A stretch of DNA of 64,000 bases from Mucilaginibacter ginsenosidivorans (GTDB taxonomy: Bacteria; Bacteroidota; Bacteroidia; Sphingobacteriales; Sphingobacteriaceae): NCBI RefSeq assembly GCF_007971025.1, contig NZ_CP042436.1:3286001-3350000 (forward strand). Reading direction: 5' to 3'. Made by a program: the position numbers and the translations under genes. Positions 35,253 to 45,416 of this stretch are shown here, one piece after another. Under the pieces are notes generated by a model, which had not been told where the DNA came from, made no database searches, and worked only from the letters and a program-made list of their open reading frames with translations. Position 1 is the stretch's first letter. The number at the start of each line of letters is the position of its first letter.

Positions 35253-35329
35253 TATATTAAAAACGATGTCATTTCTGCCTCCTGGTCGAAATGGTAACCC
35301 CTATTGAACAAAAACACATCACATTTATA

Positions 35330-37639
35330 ATGAAGGACTACATAAAAGTTGACGAGTGGAGGATCATAGAAGAAGGCTTTAAGCCCGAATACAATACCAT
35401 ATCCGAAAGTATTTTTAGTCTTGGCAACGGCCGCATGGGCCAGCGAGCCAATTTTGAAGAAGCCTATAGTGGCGAAACACTTTCCGGAAATTATGTTGCA
35501 GGAGTTTATTATCCCGATAAAACCCGGGTAGGCTGGTGGAAAAATGGTTACCCGGAGTACTTTGCCAAAGTGATCAACGCGGCTAACTGGATCGGCATAG
35601 ATATTAAGATAGGTAACGAACAGCTCGACCTTGCGAGGTGTAAGGTAAGCGCTTTTCGTCGTGAGCTGAACATGAAGGAAGGTTTCCTGAGAAGAAATTT
35701 TCGCGCCACGACCGCAGGAGGTATCGAAGTTGAGGTTGAGGCAACCCGTTTTTGTAGTATTGTGGACGACGAGACCGGCGCTATCAGGTATACCATTACT
35801 CCGGTCAATTATAGCGGTGCGATAACCATTTCACCGTTTATTGATGGGGATGTTGTTAATAAAGATTCGAACTACGACGAAAAATTTTGGGACGAAGTAA
35901 CTAAGGAAAGCTGGGCAGACGGTGGATATGTGCAGCTTCGAACCAAAAAAACTGGTTTTGAGGTAGCTACAGGACAAAGGTTCACCGTCAGCCAAAATAA
36001 CTTGCCGGTAGATATCGCTGCTAAAAAGGTCGAAAAAGATAAATATGTGGCCTCCGCCATTATATTGGAGGTAGTTGCAGGTCAGCCTATTACAATAACA
36101 AAATACGCAGCTAATATATCTTCTCAAAATTACCCGGCCGATGCCTTAAAAGAGGTGCTTGAAACCACTTTGAAAACGATCAGCGAAAAAGGTTTTGAAA
36201 AGATGCTTGCAGAACAAGCTGAGGCCTGGGAAAAGAAATGGCAGCACAACGATATTATTATTGAAGGAGATGCATCTGCGCAGCAGGGGATACGTTTCAA
36301 TATATTCCAGCTCAACCAGACTTATACCGGTGAGGATGATCGTTTGAACATCGGCCCGAAAGGATTTACCGGCGAAAAATATGGCGGCTCAACTTATTGG
36401 GATACTGAGGCATATTGCGTTCCTTTTTACCTGGCAACCGCTGATCAGAAAGTGACCCGCAACCTATTGCTTTACCGTTATAAGCAGTTAGATAAAGCTA
36501 TCGACAATGCAAAATTATTGGGCTTCAGGAACGGTGCGGCTTTATATCCCATGGTAACGATGGATGGTACGGAATGCCACAACGAATGGGAGATCACTTT
36601 TGAAGAGATACACCGTAATGGCGCCATTGCCCATGCCATTTACGATTATGTACGCTACACCGGCGACGAAAAATACCTGGCCGATTATGGCCTGGAAGTA
36701 TTAATAGCAATTGCGCGGTTCTGGTCGCAACGCGTAAACTGGAGTGATGACCGCCAGCGATATGTGATGCTTGGCGTCACCGGGCCGAATGAATACGAGA
36801 ATAACGTCAACAATAACTGGTACACCAATACCATAGCTTGCTGGTGTATGCAATACGCCATTGATGTAGCTGAAAAAGTTGAAGCCATGGAGCCTGCAAA
36901 GTACGAGGCATTAATGAACAGGATCGGCTTCGATAAGGAAAATGAATCGGCTAAGTTCAGGGATATTATTGAAAAAATGTATTTCCCTTACGACGAGAAA
37001 CTGGGTGTTTTCCTGCAGCAGGATGGTTACCTGGATAAGGAGCAAATATTAGTGAACGACCTGCCCGCAACCGAACGGCCCATTAACCAGAAATGGAGCT
37101 GGGACCGCATACTCCGTTCATGCTATATCAAACAAGCCGATGTATTGCAGGGTATCTATTTTTTTGAAGATAAATACGACATTGAAACCATCCGGCGCAA
37201 TTATGATTTTTATGAGCCGCGTACGGTTCATGAATCGTCATTATCGCCGTGTGTTCATGCCGTCATCGCTGCTAAGTTAGGCGACGAGGCAAGGGCGTAT
37301 GAGTTCTACCTGCGTACCTCACGTCTTGACCTGGATGATTATAATAACGATACCGAAGACGGCTGCCATATCACGTCGATGGCCGGTACCTGGATGGCTG
37401 TAGTACAGGGTTTTGGCGGTATGCGTGTAAAAGGCGGAAAACTTTCTTTTAATCCATTCCTGCCTGCCAAATGGAAATCTTTTTCGTTCCATGTCGGCTT
37501 CCGCGGTACATTGCTCAACATAAGGATGGGTAAAGAGGGCGTACAAATCAAAAACCTGTCGGGTAATGAACTTACAGTCACTATTTACGGTAAGGATCAA
37601 ATTATAAAAGCTAATAACGAACTGCTTGTTGAAGCATAA
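35330..37639 (+). CDS. GH65 disaccharide phosphorylase (probable maltose phosphorylase)
   Basis: The start was set at the ATG at 35330 (MKDYIKVDEWRI), giving 769 residues. An upstream ATG adds 13 poorly conserved residues. GH65 enzymes cleave alpha-glucosides with phosphate, giving beta-glucose-1-phosphate. The general-acid Glu is in TGPNEYENNVNNNWYTN (E488). FSLGNGRMGQRANFEE opens the N-terminal super-beta-sandwich, and YWDTEAYCVPFYL and WDRILRSCYIKQAD are typical. The adjacent pgmB and maltose genes make maltose the likely substrate, but trehalose or kojibiose phosphorylases look alike at this level. Confidence 0.9.
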   Translation: MKDYIKVDEWRIIEEGFKPEYNTISESIFSLGNGRMGQRANFEEAYSGETLSGNYVAGVYYPDKTRVGWWKNGYPEYFAKVINAANWIGIDIKIGNEQLDLARCKVSAFRRELNMKEGFLRRNFRATTAGGIEVEVEATRFCSIVDDETGAIRYTITPVNYSGAITISPFIDGDVVNKDSNYDEKFWDEVTKESWADGGYVQLRTKKTGFEVATGQRFTVSQNNLPVDIAAKKVEKDKYVASAIILEVVAGQPITITKYAANISSQNYPADALKEVLETTLKTISEKGFEKMLAEQAEAWEKKWQHNDIIIEGDASAQQGIRFNIFQLNQTYTGEDDRLNIGPKGFTGEKYGGSTYWDTEAYCVPFYLATADQKVTRNLLLYRYKQLDKAIDNAKLLGFRNGAALYPMVTMDGTECHNEWEITFEEIHRNGAIAHAIYDYVRYTGDEKYLADYGLEVLIAIARFWSQRVNWSDDRQRYVMLGVTGPNEYENNVNNNWYTNTIACWCMQYAIDVAEKVEAMEPAKYEALMNRIGFDKENESAKFRDIIEKMYFPYDEKLGVFLQQDGYLDKEQILVNDLPATERPINQKWSWDRILRSCYIKQADVLQGIYFFEDKYDIETIRRNYDFYEPRTVHESSLSPCVHAVIAAKLGDEARAYEFYLRTSRLDLDDYNNDTEDGCHITSMAGTWMAVVQGFGGMRVKGGKLSFNPFLPAKWKSFSFHVGFRGTLLNIRMGKEGVQIKNLSGNELTVTIYGKDQIIKANNELLVEA

Positions 37640-37653
37640 TAAAGATCATACCA

Positions 37654-39366
37654 TTGGCGACCGATCGTAAACTCATCATCTATCAAATGCTACCGCGTTT
37701 GTTTGGCAATACCAAACGGCTCAATAAATTTTATGGCTCCATAGAGGAGAATGGTTGTGGCAAATTCAATGATATTTCGGGTAAGGCGCTAAAAGAGCTT
37801 AAATCAATGGGATTTACGCATGTTTGGTACACGGGTGTTATTGAACATGCAACAATGACCGATTATTCGCAATTCGGCATTCAGCCTGATGATCCGGATG
37901 TGGTAAAGGGGCGTGCAGGATCGCCTTATGCTATCAGGGATTATTATGATGTAGACCCCGACCTGGCTGTTGATGTGAATACCCGCATGGCGGAATATGA
38001 GGCGCTGATCAAACGGACACACGATAATGGTTTGAAAGTCATTATGGATTTTGTACCCAACCACGTGGCCCGTACCTATGCGTCGGACCAAAAGCCGGAA
38101 GGTGTGCACGATTTTGGGGAAGATGATGATAAAAACAAAGCGTTCAGTCCGGCTAATGATTTTTACTATTTGCCGGGGCAGTCTTTCGTTGTTCCTCCCG
38201 GATATAACCCCGGAGGCGATGAATTTACCAGCCCGCTGAAGGACGGAAAGTTTGACGAATATCCTTCCAAAGCGACCGGAAATGACCGTTTCACACCTGC
38301 ACCCTCACTTAATGATTGGTTTGAAACCATAAAGCTGAACTACGGCGTCGATTACCTGGATAGCCGTAAAACCTATTTTGATCCCACACCGCCTCTTTGG
38401 AATAAAATGTATGATATCCTGCACTTTTGGAGTGAAAAAGGTATCGATGGTTTCCGGTGCGATATGGTGGAAATGGTGCCCTTTGAGTTTTGGGGTTGGG
38501 TCATTGGGAAATTGAAAAACAACTTCCCGCAATTGATCTTCATCGGCGAAGCTTACGAAATTGGCAAGTATCACGATTATATTTCTATCGGAAAATTCGA
38601 CTACCTGTATGATAAGGTGGGTCTTTACGATGCTGTCCGCAAGTTAACCTGCAACTGGCAGGATGCTACCACCTGGGAGATCAACCAGGTGTGGAACCGC
38701 GATTGCCTGGGTATCGATCAGCATATGCTGCGTTTTATGGAGAACCATGACGAACAGCGTATTGCTTCCCGTTTTTTTGCCGGAGATCCATGGCTGGCTG
38801 TCCCGGGAATGATAGTGACAGCAACCATGAATACTGGCCCGGTTATGATTTATTCAGGGCAGGAATGTGGTGAACCCGGCAACGGTAATGAGGGCTTCAG
38901 TAACGATGACGGCCGCACTACTATATTTGACTACTGGGGCGTCCCGGAACACCAGAAATGGCTGAACGAGGGAAAATTTGATGGTGGGCAATTGTCTGAA
39001 ATCCAAAAGAGCCTTCGTGATTTCTACACTAAACTTTTAAATATTTCAAGGCAAAACGAAGCTATACGGGAAGGGAAATTCTGGGAGTTGATGGTGGCGA
39101 ATGAACGTCAGCCGGGATTTGATACCCGGTTATACCTGTTTTTACGATATACCGATAAACAACGTATATTAGTGATAACCAATTTTAATCGCGAACAGCG
39201 AAACATACAGTTATTGATGCCTGCCGATCTGCTGCAATTGTTGCAGCTAAATGGTAGTTACGAGTTTACTGACCTGTTAAGCGGTGCAAAGTTTAACGCC
39301 GAAGATATTATGAACGGTGTAACTGTAAACCTGCCTGCAAGCAGCGGTTTTTTGCTTGGATTTTGA
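37654..39366 (+). CDS. Cytoplasmic GH13 alpha-amylase-family enzyme
   Basis: The 570-residue protein has no signal peptide. The start is a TTG at 37654; the in-frame stop is only 22 bases upstream and no ATG lies between, while the next ATG is inside the conserved IIYQMLPRLFGN segment, so TTG is preferred. GH13 catalytic residues are in GFRCDMVEMVP (D270), FIGEAYE (E299) and MENHDEQR (D366), with MDFVPNHVARTY before them. This type is common in Bacteroidota maltose clusters. It probably trims imported maltodextrins; exact product unknown. It is not a trehalose synthase by its N-terminal sequence. Confidence 0.88.
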   Translation: MATDRKLIIYQMLPRLFGNTKRLNKFYGSIEENGCGKFNDISGKALKELKSMGFTHVWYTGVIEHATMTDYSQFGIQPDDPDVVKGRAGSPYAIRDYYDVDPDLAVDVNTRMAEYEALIKRTHDNGLKVIMDFVPNHVARTYASDQKPEGVHDFGEDDDKNKAFSPANDFYYLPGQSFVVPPGYNPGGDEFTSPLKDGKFDEYPSKATGNDRFTPAPSLNDWFETIKLNYGVDYLDSRKTYFDPTPPLWNKMYDILHFWSEKGIDGFRCDMVEMVPFEFWGWVIGKLKNNFPQLIFIGEAYEIGKYHDYISIGKFDYLYDKVGLYDAVRKLTCNWQDATTWEINQVWNRDCLGIDQHMLRFMENHDEQRIASRFFAGDPWLAVPGMIVTATMNTGPVMIYSGQECGEPGNGNEGFSNDDGRTTIFDYWGVPEHQKWLNEGKFDGGQLSEIQKSLRDFYTKLLNISRQNEAIREGKFWELMVANERQPGFDTRLYLFLRYTDKQRILVITNFNREQRNIQLLMPADLLQLLQLNGSYEFTDLLSGAKFNAEDIMNGVTVNLPASSGFLLGF

Positions 39367-39403
39367 ACCAATTATACTATCAAAATAAACCTGAAGAGCA
39401 ATT

Positions 39404-40771
39404 ATGGCAACATTAGCGATCAAGAAAAAGCCCGCCTTAAGTTTTTGGCAAATATTTAATATGAGCTTTGGTTTCCTGGGCATTCAATTCGGATTTGCCC
39501 TTCAAACAGGTAATGCCAGCCGTATATTGCAAACTTTCGGAGCTGATGTTGAACATTTGTCGTGGTTTTGGCTGGCCGCACCTATCACGGGCATGGTTAT
39601 ACAACCAATAATAGGCCACTACAGCGACCGAACCTGGACACGGTTGGGCCGCAGAAGGCCATTCTTTTTAACCGGGGCAATTTTGTCAGGACTGGCGCTA
39701 TTATTTATGCCCAATTCATCTGCTTTGGCGGTTATTATTCCACCGATAGTTGTGGGCGCCGGTATGCTGATGATCATGGATGCTTCGTTCAACGTCGCTA
39801 TGGAGCCTTTCAGAGCGTTAGTAGCTGATAATCTGCCTGATAGCCAGCACAATGCCGGGTTTTCGATGCAAACCTGCCTGATAGGTGTCGGCGCCGTTAT
39901 TGGTTCCTGGCTACCCTATGTTTTTGCCGAATGGTTCCACGTAGCAAAAACAGCAGCACCTGGCATAGTTCCCAACAATTTATTGTATTCGTTTTATATA
40001 GGTGCGGCGGTGCTAATAGGATGTATTCTTTGGACAGTAATATCGACAAAAGAATATCCACCGGCGGAGTTTGCTTCCTTCCACCAGGAGGACGAACCTG
40101 AAAATACACATAAAAGCGGCTTGGCGGAGATTTTTTCAGACCTGGCCAATATGCCTAAAACCATGCGGCAGTTGGGTGTGGTGCAGTTTTTTTCATGGTT
40201 CGCTCTGTTCTCCATGTGGGTATTTACCACACCTGCGGTCGCAGATCATGTATACCATATTAAAGCTGGCGACACTTCATCAGTAGCCTATAACGACGCG
40301 GCGAATTGGGTTAATGTTTGTTTTGGCGTTTATAATCTTGTATCTGCGATTTATGCGCTGTTATTACCCCGCATAGTGAAAATAACCAGCCGGAAAAAGA
40401 CACACTCGTTCTCACTTATTATGGGCGGCTTGGGTTTGATATCGATTTATTTCATTGAGAATCACTATCTGCTTCTGCTGTCTATGATCGGCATTGGTTT
40501 GGCATGGGGCAGTATTCTCGCTATGCCATATGCAATACTTTCAAGTTCTATCCCGGTTAAGAAAATCGGGGTATATATGGGGATATTTAATTTCTTTATT
40601 ACCATGCCCCAGATAGTAAATGGCGTCATCGGCGGACCAATTGTGAAATATTTTTACCATAACCATGCGATTTACGCATTAATAATGGCTGGTGTTTTTA
40701 TGTTTTTGGGGGCCATATCTGTGTTATATGTACAGGATGGTAAGAGGATACCTACCATCGACAGGATTTGA
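39404..40771 (+). CDS. MFS sugar transporter (SLC45/GPH-like)
   Basis: The 455-residue protein has about 12 membrane segments, starting at FWQIFNMSFGFLGIQFGFALQ. The loop between segments 2 and 3 holds GHYSDRTWTRLGRRRPFFL, the family A-motif seen in SLC45 and related sucrose/maltose transporters. A central hydrophilic loop (about 215-245) divides the halves. Its place between the GH13 and GH31 genes suggests uptake of maltose or small oligosaccharides across the inner membrane; the coupling ion is unknown. Confidence 0.9.
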   Translation: MATLAIKKKPALSFWQIFNMSFGFLGIQFGFALQTGNASRILQTFGADVEHLSWFWLAAPITGMVIQPIIGHYSDRTWTRLGRRRPFFLTGAILSGLALLFMPNSSALAVIIPPIVVGAGMLMIMDASFNVAMEPFRALVADNLPDSQHNAGFSMQTCLIGVGAVIGSWLPYVFAEWFHVAKTAAPGIVPNNLLYSFYIGAAVLIGCILWTVISTKEYPPAEFASFHQEDEPENTHKSGLAEIFSDLANMPKTMRQLGVVQFFSWFALFSMWVFTTPAVADHVYHIKAGDTSSVAYNDAANWVNVCFGVYNLVSAIYALLLPRIVKITSRKKTHSFSLIMGGLGLISIYFIENHYLLLLSMIGIGLAWGSILAMPYAILSSSIPVKKIGVYMGIFNFFITMPQIVNGVIGGPIVKYFYHNHAIYALIMAGVFMFLGAISVLYVQDGKRIPTIDRI

Positions 40772-40914
40772 TTATTAATTCGTTGTGATTTGAATAGAGT
40801 AAAAAGTTGCCTTTTTAACACCCGGAAATGAAAATTTAAGGCCGATTTACGAACTCCAATCGCTATATTGCGTAAAAGATACACATTAGCATACTGACGA
40901 TACGACTATTTTGA

Positions 40915-43374
40915 ATGGAAGAAAATAACATACAAAACCCCGAAGGAATACCTGCAAAATTGGCCGAGCTGGAGGAAGATGAATTTCATCACGTTAATAA
41001 CCCTGCGGCCGGAATTAAACCCATTGTAAAAAAATACCTCAGCCGGCCTGTTTCAGCCGAGCAAAAAAATAACAAATTCTACTTTTCTGATGGCGACGCC
41101 AAAGTTGAAGTTACAGTAGTGACTGATGAGATCATCCGTGTGCGCCTTGCGCCGCATGGTGTTTTCCTGGACGAATTCTCTTATGCCGTCCCGAAGCTCG
41201 AAAAGAAAGTTTCCGTATTTGGTTTGAATGAGTTGGAAGAAGAATACATCGTCTACACCAATATTATCAATTGCCACATCCGGAAAGCGGATTTCTTTGT
41301 TTCGTTCTCTGATAATCAGAACTTTATTACAAGTTCAGATGCTGTGCCGATGCACTGGGAAGAGAACGTGAAGTTTGGCGGATACTACGTTTACTGCACA
41401 AAGACCTGCCATTCGGATGAGAGTTTCTTCGGCATGGGTGATAAGGCTACTGAGCTCAATTTGCGTGGTAAGCGATTGAAAAACTGGAACACCGATGCTT
41501 ATTCATTCGCATGGAACCAGGATCCGCTTTACCGTAGTATCCCGTTTTATATCAGCTTAAATGAAGGGGTCGCTCACGGGATATTCTTTGATAATACATT
41601 CAAGGCCGAATTTGATTTTGGGGCCGAAGACCCGACCAAGACCAGTTTTTGGGCCGAAGGGGGTGAACTGCAATATTATTACATCCACGGCCCGCACATG
41701 ATGGACGTGGTAAAGCGTTACCATTTACTTACGGGTACGCATCCAATGCCACCGATGTGGGCGCTGGGCTACCACCAGTGCCGCTGGAGTTATTACCCTG
41801 AATCAAAAGTAAGGATGGTGACCAAAACCTTCCGCGAAAAGAAGATTCCATGCGACGGGATATATCTTGACATCGATTACATGGATGGCTATCGCTGCTT
41901 TACCTGGAACCGGAAATATTTCCCCGATCCGAAGAAAATGATCAAAGAACTCTCGGAACAAGGATTCAAAACGGTGGTCATTATCGATCCGGGCATACGT
42001 GTTGATGATAATTATTCGGTGTTTAAGGAAGGTAAGGAGAACAGATATTTCTGTCGTCGTTGCGACGATTACTTTATGGAGGGCCATGTGTGGCCGGGCC
42101 GCTGCCAATTCCCTGATTTTACGAACCCCGAAGTACGTGAGTGGTGGGGCAATCTTTTTGATGAGTTGGTGCAATTAGGCGTGGCTGGCGTTTGGAACGA
42201 TATGAATGAACCCGCTGTCTTCGGCACAGGGACTTTTCCCGATGATGTCCGGCATCAATATGATGGCCAGCGCGGGTCGCATCGTAAGGCCCATAACGTA
42301 TATGGTATGCAAATGGTGCGTGCAACGTATGAGGGTTTGCGCAAGATCATGAAAAATAAACGCCCGTTCACCATTACGCGGGCAGGATATGCCGGCGTTC
42401 AGCGTTTCTCATCCGTTTGGACGGGAGATAATGTGGCATCATGGGAGCATTTGATATTAGGTAATATTATGTGTCAGCGGTTGTCAATATCGGGTGTTTC
42501 GTTCTGCGGAACAGATATTGGCGGTTTTAGCGGAGAGCCTGACGGAGAGCTGTTTACGCGCTGGATACAACTGGGAACATTCTCGCCATTTATGCGTGCT
42601 CACTCTGCCGGCGATACCAAGGAACGTGAGCCCTGGAGCTTTGGCGAACCATATACATCTATTAACAGGAAATTCATCGAATTACGTTACCGTTTATTAC
42701 CATATCTATATTCTGCTTTTTGGGAGCATCACCGCTATGGTTTTCCTATAGTGCGCCCGGTGGTTATGCACGAACAGTTTGAGCCGACGAATCATTTCCG
42801 GCAGGATGAATTTACCTACGGAGATAAGATACTTGTTTGCCCGGTACTGGCTGCAGGGCAAAAGAACCGCAAAGTTTATCTTCCAAAGGGTAAATGGTAT
42901 AATTTCTGGACACACGAGCTTGTTGAGGGTGGCAAGGAATTAATGGTAGCGGCTCCGCTGGAAACAATGCCCATTTTTGTAAAGGCAGGGTCGGTAATAC
43001 CCGAATATCCCGTGATGCAATATGTTGGCGAGAAGGAAATAGAAGAGGTAAAAATGAATGTTTATTACAGCGATTTCGAAGCTAATTCATTCATTTTTGA
43101 AGATTATGGAGAGACCTTTGCTTATGAGCAGGATATTTACCTTGAAAAGAAATTTGTGGTAAGAGGCAAGGAAAATAAGCTTACCATACAACAAAGCATG
43201 GAAGGCCTTTATACACCGAGGTACGAAAATTACCACATGAATATAATTGGGTTGCCATTTAAGCCGACACGGATTATTGTTGACGATCATGAGGTGAAAG
43301 ATTTTATGATCGCCTCGGACAAAACCGTGCAGTTGAAACTGAGAAAGAATTTCACGCAATTAGTGATCAATTAA
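40915..43374 (+). CDS. GH31 alpha-glucosidase
   Basis: The 819-residue enzyme has an N-terminal beta domain, then the GH31 barrel with the nucleophile in GVWNDMNEPAVF (D429) and the acid/base Asp in WTGDNVASW (D505). MPPMWALGYHQCRWSYYPE, DIDYMDGYRCFTW and FCGTDIGGFSGEPDGELFTRW are the other conserved blocks. No signal peptide is seen, so it acts in the cytoplasm and releases glucose from the non-reducing ends of maltooligosaccharides. A perfect hairpin follows its stop codon before glgE. Confidence 0.95.
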   Translation: MEENNIQNPEGIPAKLAELEEDEFHHVNNPAAGIKPIVKKYLSRPVSAEQKNNKFYFSDGDAKVEVTVVTDEIIRVRLAPHGVFLDEFSYAVPKLEKKVSVFGLNELEEEYIVYTNIINCHIRKADFFVSFSDNQNFITSSDAVPMHWEENVKFGGYYVYCTKTCHSDESFFGMGDKATELNLRGKRLKNWNTDAYSFAWNQDPLYRSIPFYISLNEGVAHGIFFDNTFKAEFDFGAEDPTKTSFWAEGGELQYYYIHGPHMMDVVKRYHLLTGTHPMPPMWALGYHQCRWSYYPESKVRMVTKTFREKKIPCDGIYLDIDYMDGYRCFTWNRKYFPDPKKMIKELSEQGFKTVVIIDPGIRVDDNYSVFKEGKENRYFCRRCDDYFMEGHVWPGRCQFPDFTNPEVREWWGNLFDELVQLGVAGVWNDMNEPAVFGTGTFPDDVRHQYDGQRGSHRKAHNVYGMQMVRATYEGLRKIMKNKRPFTITRAGYAGVQRFSSVWTGDNVASWEHLILGNIMCQRLSISGVSFCGTDIGGFSGEPDGELFTRWIQLGTFSPFMRAHSAGDTKEREPWSFGEPYTSINRKFIELRYRLLPYLYSAFWEHHRYGFPIVRPVVMHEQFEPTNHFRQDEFTYGDKILVCPVLAAGQKNRKVYLPKGKWYNFWTHELVEGGKELMVAAPLETMPIFVKAGSVIPEYPVMQYVGEKEIEEVKMNVYYSDFEANSFIFEDYGETFAYEQDIYLEKKFVVRGKENKLTIQQSMEGLYTPRYENYHMNIIGLPFKPTRIIVDDHEVKDFMIASDKTVQLKLRKNFTQLVIN

Positions 43375-43409
43375 TTAACCGGGCCGTACGCACTTGCGGC
43401 CCGGTTAAT
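43374..43409 (+). promoter_or_regulatory. Perfect 13-bp intercistronic hairpin between GH31 and glgE
   Basis: 43374-43386 pairs with 43397-43409 (13 perfect base pairs, GC-rich inner part) around a 10-base loop. The stem begins on the last base of the GH31 stop codon. No T-tract follows (CATATGC), so it is not a classical terminator. It could block 3' decay, pause polymerase or lower downstream expression. Confidence 0.75.
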
Positions 43410-43469
43410 CATATGCTAAATTTATAGAGAAGATCAATTTTAACCGAATAATACTATTTCTTCGAACCA

Positions 43470-45413
43470 ATGACTAAACACGGCTTGCAACGGGTTATAG
43501 TTGAACACGTTACACCCGAAATTGACGCGGGCAGGTTTTATATTAAAAAAATTCCCGGCGAAACCATCGGCGTTGAAGCGGATATTTTTACCGACGGGCA
43601 CGATCATGTACGCGGTCAGGTATTGTATAAACACGAAAGTGATAAAAATTGGCTCCGTGTTCCCATGCACCTGATGAGCAACGACCGCTGGCAGGGATCG
43701 TTCAATGTAGAGAAGACCGGGTTTTACAGCTACACCGTAACTGGTTGGGTAGACCATCCTTTGACCTGGCACGAAGGTTTCGTAAAAAAATACCAGGACA
43801 CACAACACATGGGTGTGGAGTTATTGATCGGCGCCGAGTTTTTGGAGGCGATGCTGCCCCGGGCAAGTAAGCCCGATCAGAAAACCATCAATAAAATTGT
43901 TGCAACACTACGGGATGAAAACAAGTACGATCTTGCTGTAAACCTGGTATTGGGGAAAGATGTTCACCATCTTATCGACCAGTATCCAAACCTGGAGAAT
44001 GCAACCACCTACCTGCGTGAATTAAAAGTATATGTCGACCGAGAGAAAGCTGGCTTTAGTAGTTGGTATTGCTTTTTCCCAAGGTCGGCCTCGACTGTTG
44101 AAGGTAAGCATGGAACCTTTAAAGATTGCGAGGCGTTATTACCGCGCATAGCGGAAATGGGATTCGATGTACTCTATTTTCCGCCAATACATCCAATCGG
44201 TCAAACTTTCAGGAAAGGGAAAAATAATACGGTAAATGCCTTGCCGGGCGATGACGGTGTGCCATACGCGATCGGCTCGAAAGATGGTGGGCACAAGGAT
44301 ATTTTGAAAGACCTGGGTACGCTCGATGATTTCAAACATTTGATAAAAGAAGCAGCTGCACATGGACTGGAAATTGCCATGGATTTTGCAATTCAGTGTT
44401 CGCCCGACCATCCTTATGTAAAAAAGCATCCCAAATGGTTTAAATGGCGGCCTGACGGGACTGTGCAGTACGCTGAAAACCCGCCAAAAAAATACCAGGA
44501 TATTTTACCCGTCAATTTTGAAAATGACGACTGGGAAAACCTTTGGAAGGAACTAAAAAGTATACTGGATTACTGGTGCGAGCAGGGGATAAGGATATTC
44601 AGGGTGGACAACCCGCATACCAAGTCATTCAATTTTTGGGAGTGGTGCATTGCCGAAGTACAAAAAAAATACCCCGGTACAATATTCCTTTCGGAAGCTT
44701 TTACCAAGCCCAAAGTGATGAAGGAGTTGGCAAAATTAGGCTATACGCAATCATACACTTACTACACCTGGCGCAATAGCAAGCATGAGCTGATTGAATA
44801 CATGAACGAGTTGACGCAGTCGGAAATGAAAGATTATTATCGCCCCAATTTCTGGCCGAATACGCATGATATTAACCCGTATTCACTCCAAAACGGTAAT
44901 GAGATCAGTTTTATCACCCGGTATGTTATGGCTGCAACGCTGTCGTCCAACTATGGTATCTTCGGACCGGTTTATGAACTGATGTATCACGATGCCTATC
45001 CTGGTAAGGAGGAATACCTTAATTCGGAAAAATACGAGGTTCGCCATTGGGACTGGTCGGCGAAAAACCGTTTGATCGATGTCATCACTAAAGTAAATGC
45101 TGCCCGCAAAGCTAATGCGGCGCTGCAAACCACTTATAACATAAGCTTTTGCGAAACTTATAACGATAACATACTGGCCTATTACAAAAGGACTGGCGAT
45201 AACCATATCCTTTGCGTTGTCAAACTCGATCCGTATAGCAAACAATTTGCCCATGTGCAAACACCCTTATGGGAATTGGGCATTGAAGCTGGGCAGGACT
45301 TTTCTGTTTACGATATTTTAACAGGCAACACTTACACCTGGAACCAGGAATGGAACTATGTGCAATTTGAACCCTGGGACCTGCCGGTACATTTATTCAG
45401 AATAGAGGTATAA
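43470..45413 (+). CDS. glgE: Alpha-1,4-glucan:maltose-1-phosphate maltosyltransferase
   Basis: GlgE (GH13_3) adds maltose from maltose-1-phosphate to the non-reducing end of alpha-1,4-glucan. The 647-residue length fits. The N-terminal beta domain (about 1-110, ending LTWHEGFVKKY) is followed by WYCFFPRSASTVEGKHGTFKDCE and DVLYFPPIHPIG, both typical of GlgE. The nucleophile is in IFRVDNPHTKSF (D380), the acid/base in FLSEAFTKP (E409) and the third Asp in WPNTHDINP. DFAIQCSPDHPYVKKHP is another family block. It is followed after three bases by the maltokinase gene, its natural supplier. Confidence 0.96.
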   Translation: MTKHGLQRVIVEHVTPEIDAGRFYIKKIPGETIGVEADIFTDGHDHVRGQVLYKHESDKNWLRVPMHLMSNDRWQGSFNVEKTGFYSYTVTGWVDHPLTWHEGFVKKYQDTQHMGVELLIGAEFLEAMLPRASKPDQKTINKIVATLRDENKYDLAVNLVLGKDVHHLIDQYPNLENATTYLRELKVYVDREKAGFSSWYCFFPRSASTVEGKHGTFKDCEALLPRIAEMGFDVLYFPPIHPIGQTFRKGKNNTVNALPGDDGVPYAIGSKDGGHKDILKDLGTLDDFKHLIKEAAAHGLEIAMDFAIQCSPDHPYVKKHPKWFKWRPDGTVQYAENPPKKYQDILPVNFENDDWENLWKELKSILDYWCEQGIRIFRVDNPHTKSFNFWEWCIAEVQKKYPGTIFLSEAFTKPKVMKELAKLGYTQSYTYYTWRNSKHELIEYMNELTQSEMKDYYRPNFWPNTHDINPYSLQNGNEISFITRYVMAATLSSNYGIFGPVYELMYHDAYPGKEEYLNSEKYEVRHWDWSAKNRLIDVITKVNAARKANAALQTTYNISFCETYNDNILAYYKRTGDNHILCVVKLDPYSKQFAHVQTPLWELGIEAGQDFSVYDILTGNTYTWNQEWNYVQFEPWDLPVHLFRIEV

Positions 45414-45416
45414 AGT

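Noticed and set aside
37654..39366. Trehalose synthase for the GlgE pathway
   Set aside because: The N-terminus (IIYQMLPRLFGN) and catalytic surroundings fit a Bacteroidota amylase type, not TreS, and there is no fusion to maltokinase.
40801..40816. AAAAAG/CTTTTT hairpin between the MFS and GH31 genes as a terminator
   Set aside because: The stem is only six pairs and almost entirely A-T, with no following T-tract; the genes are probably read together or from a separate promoter.
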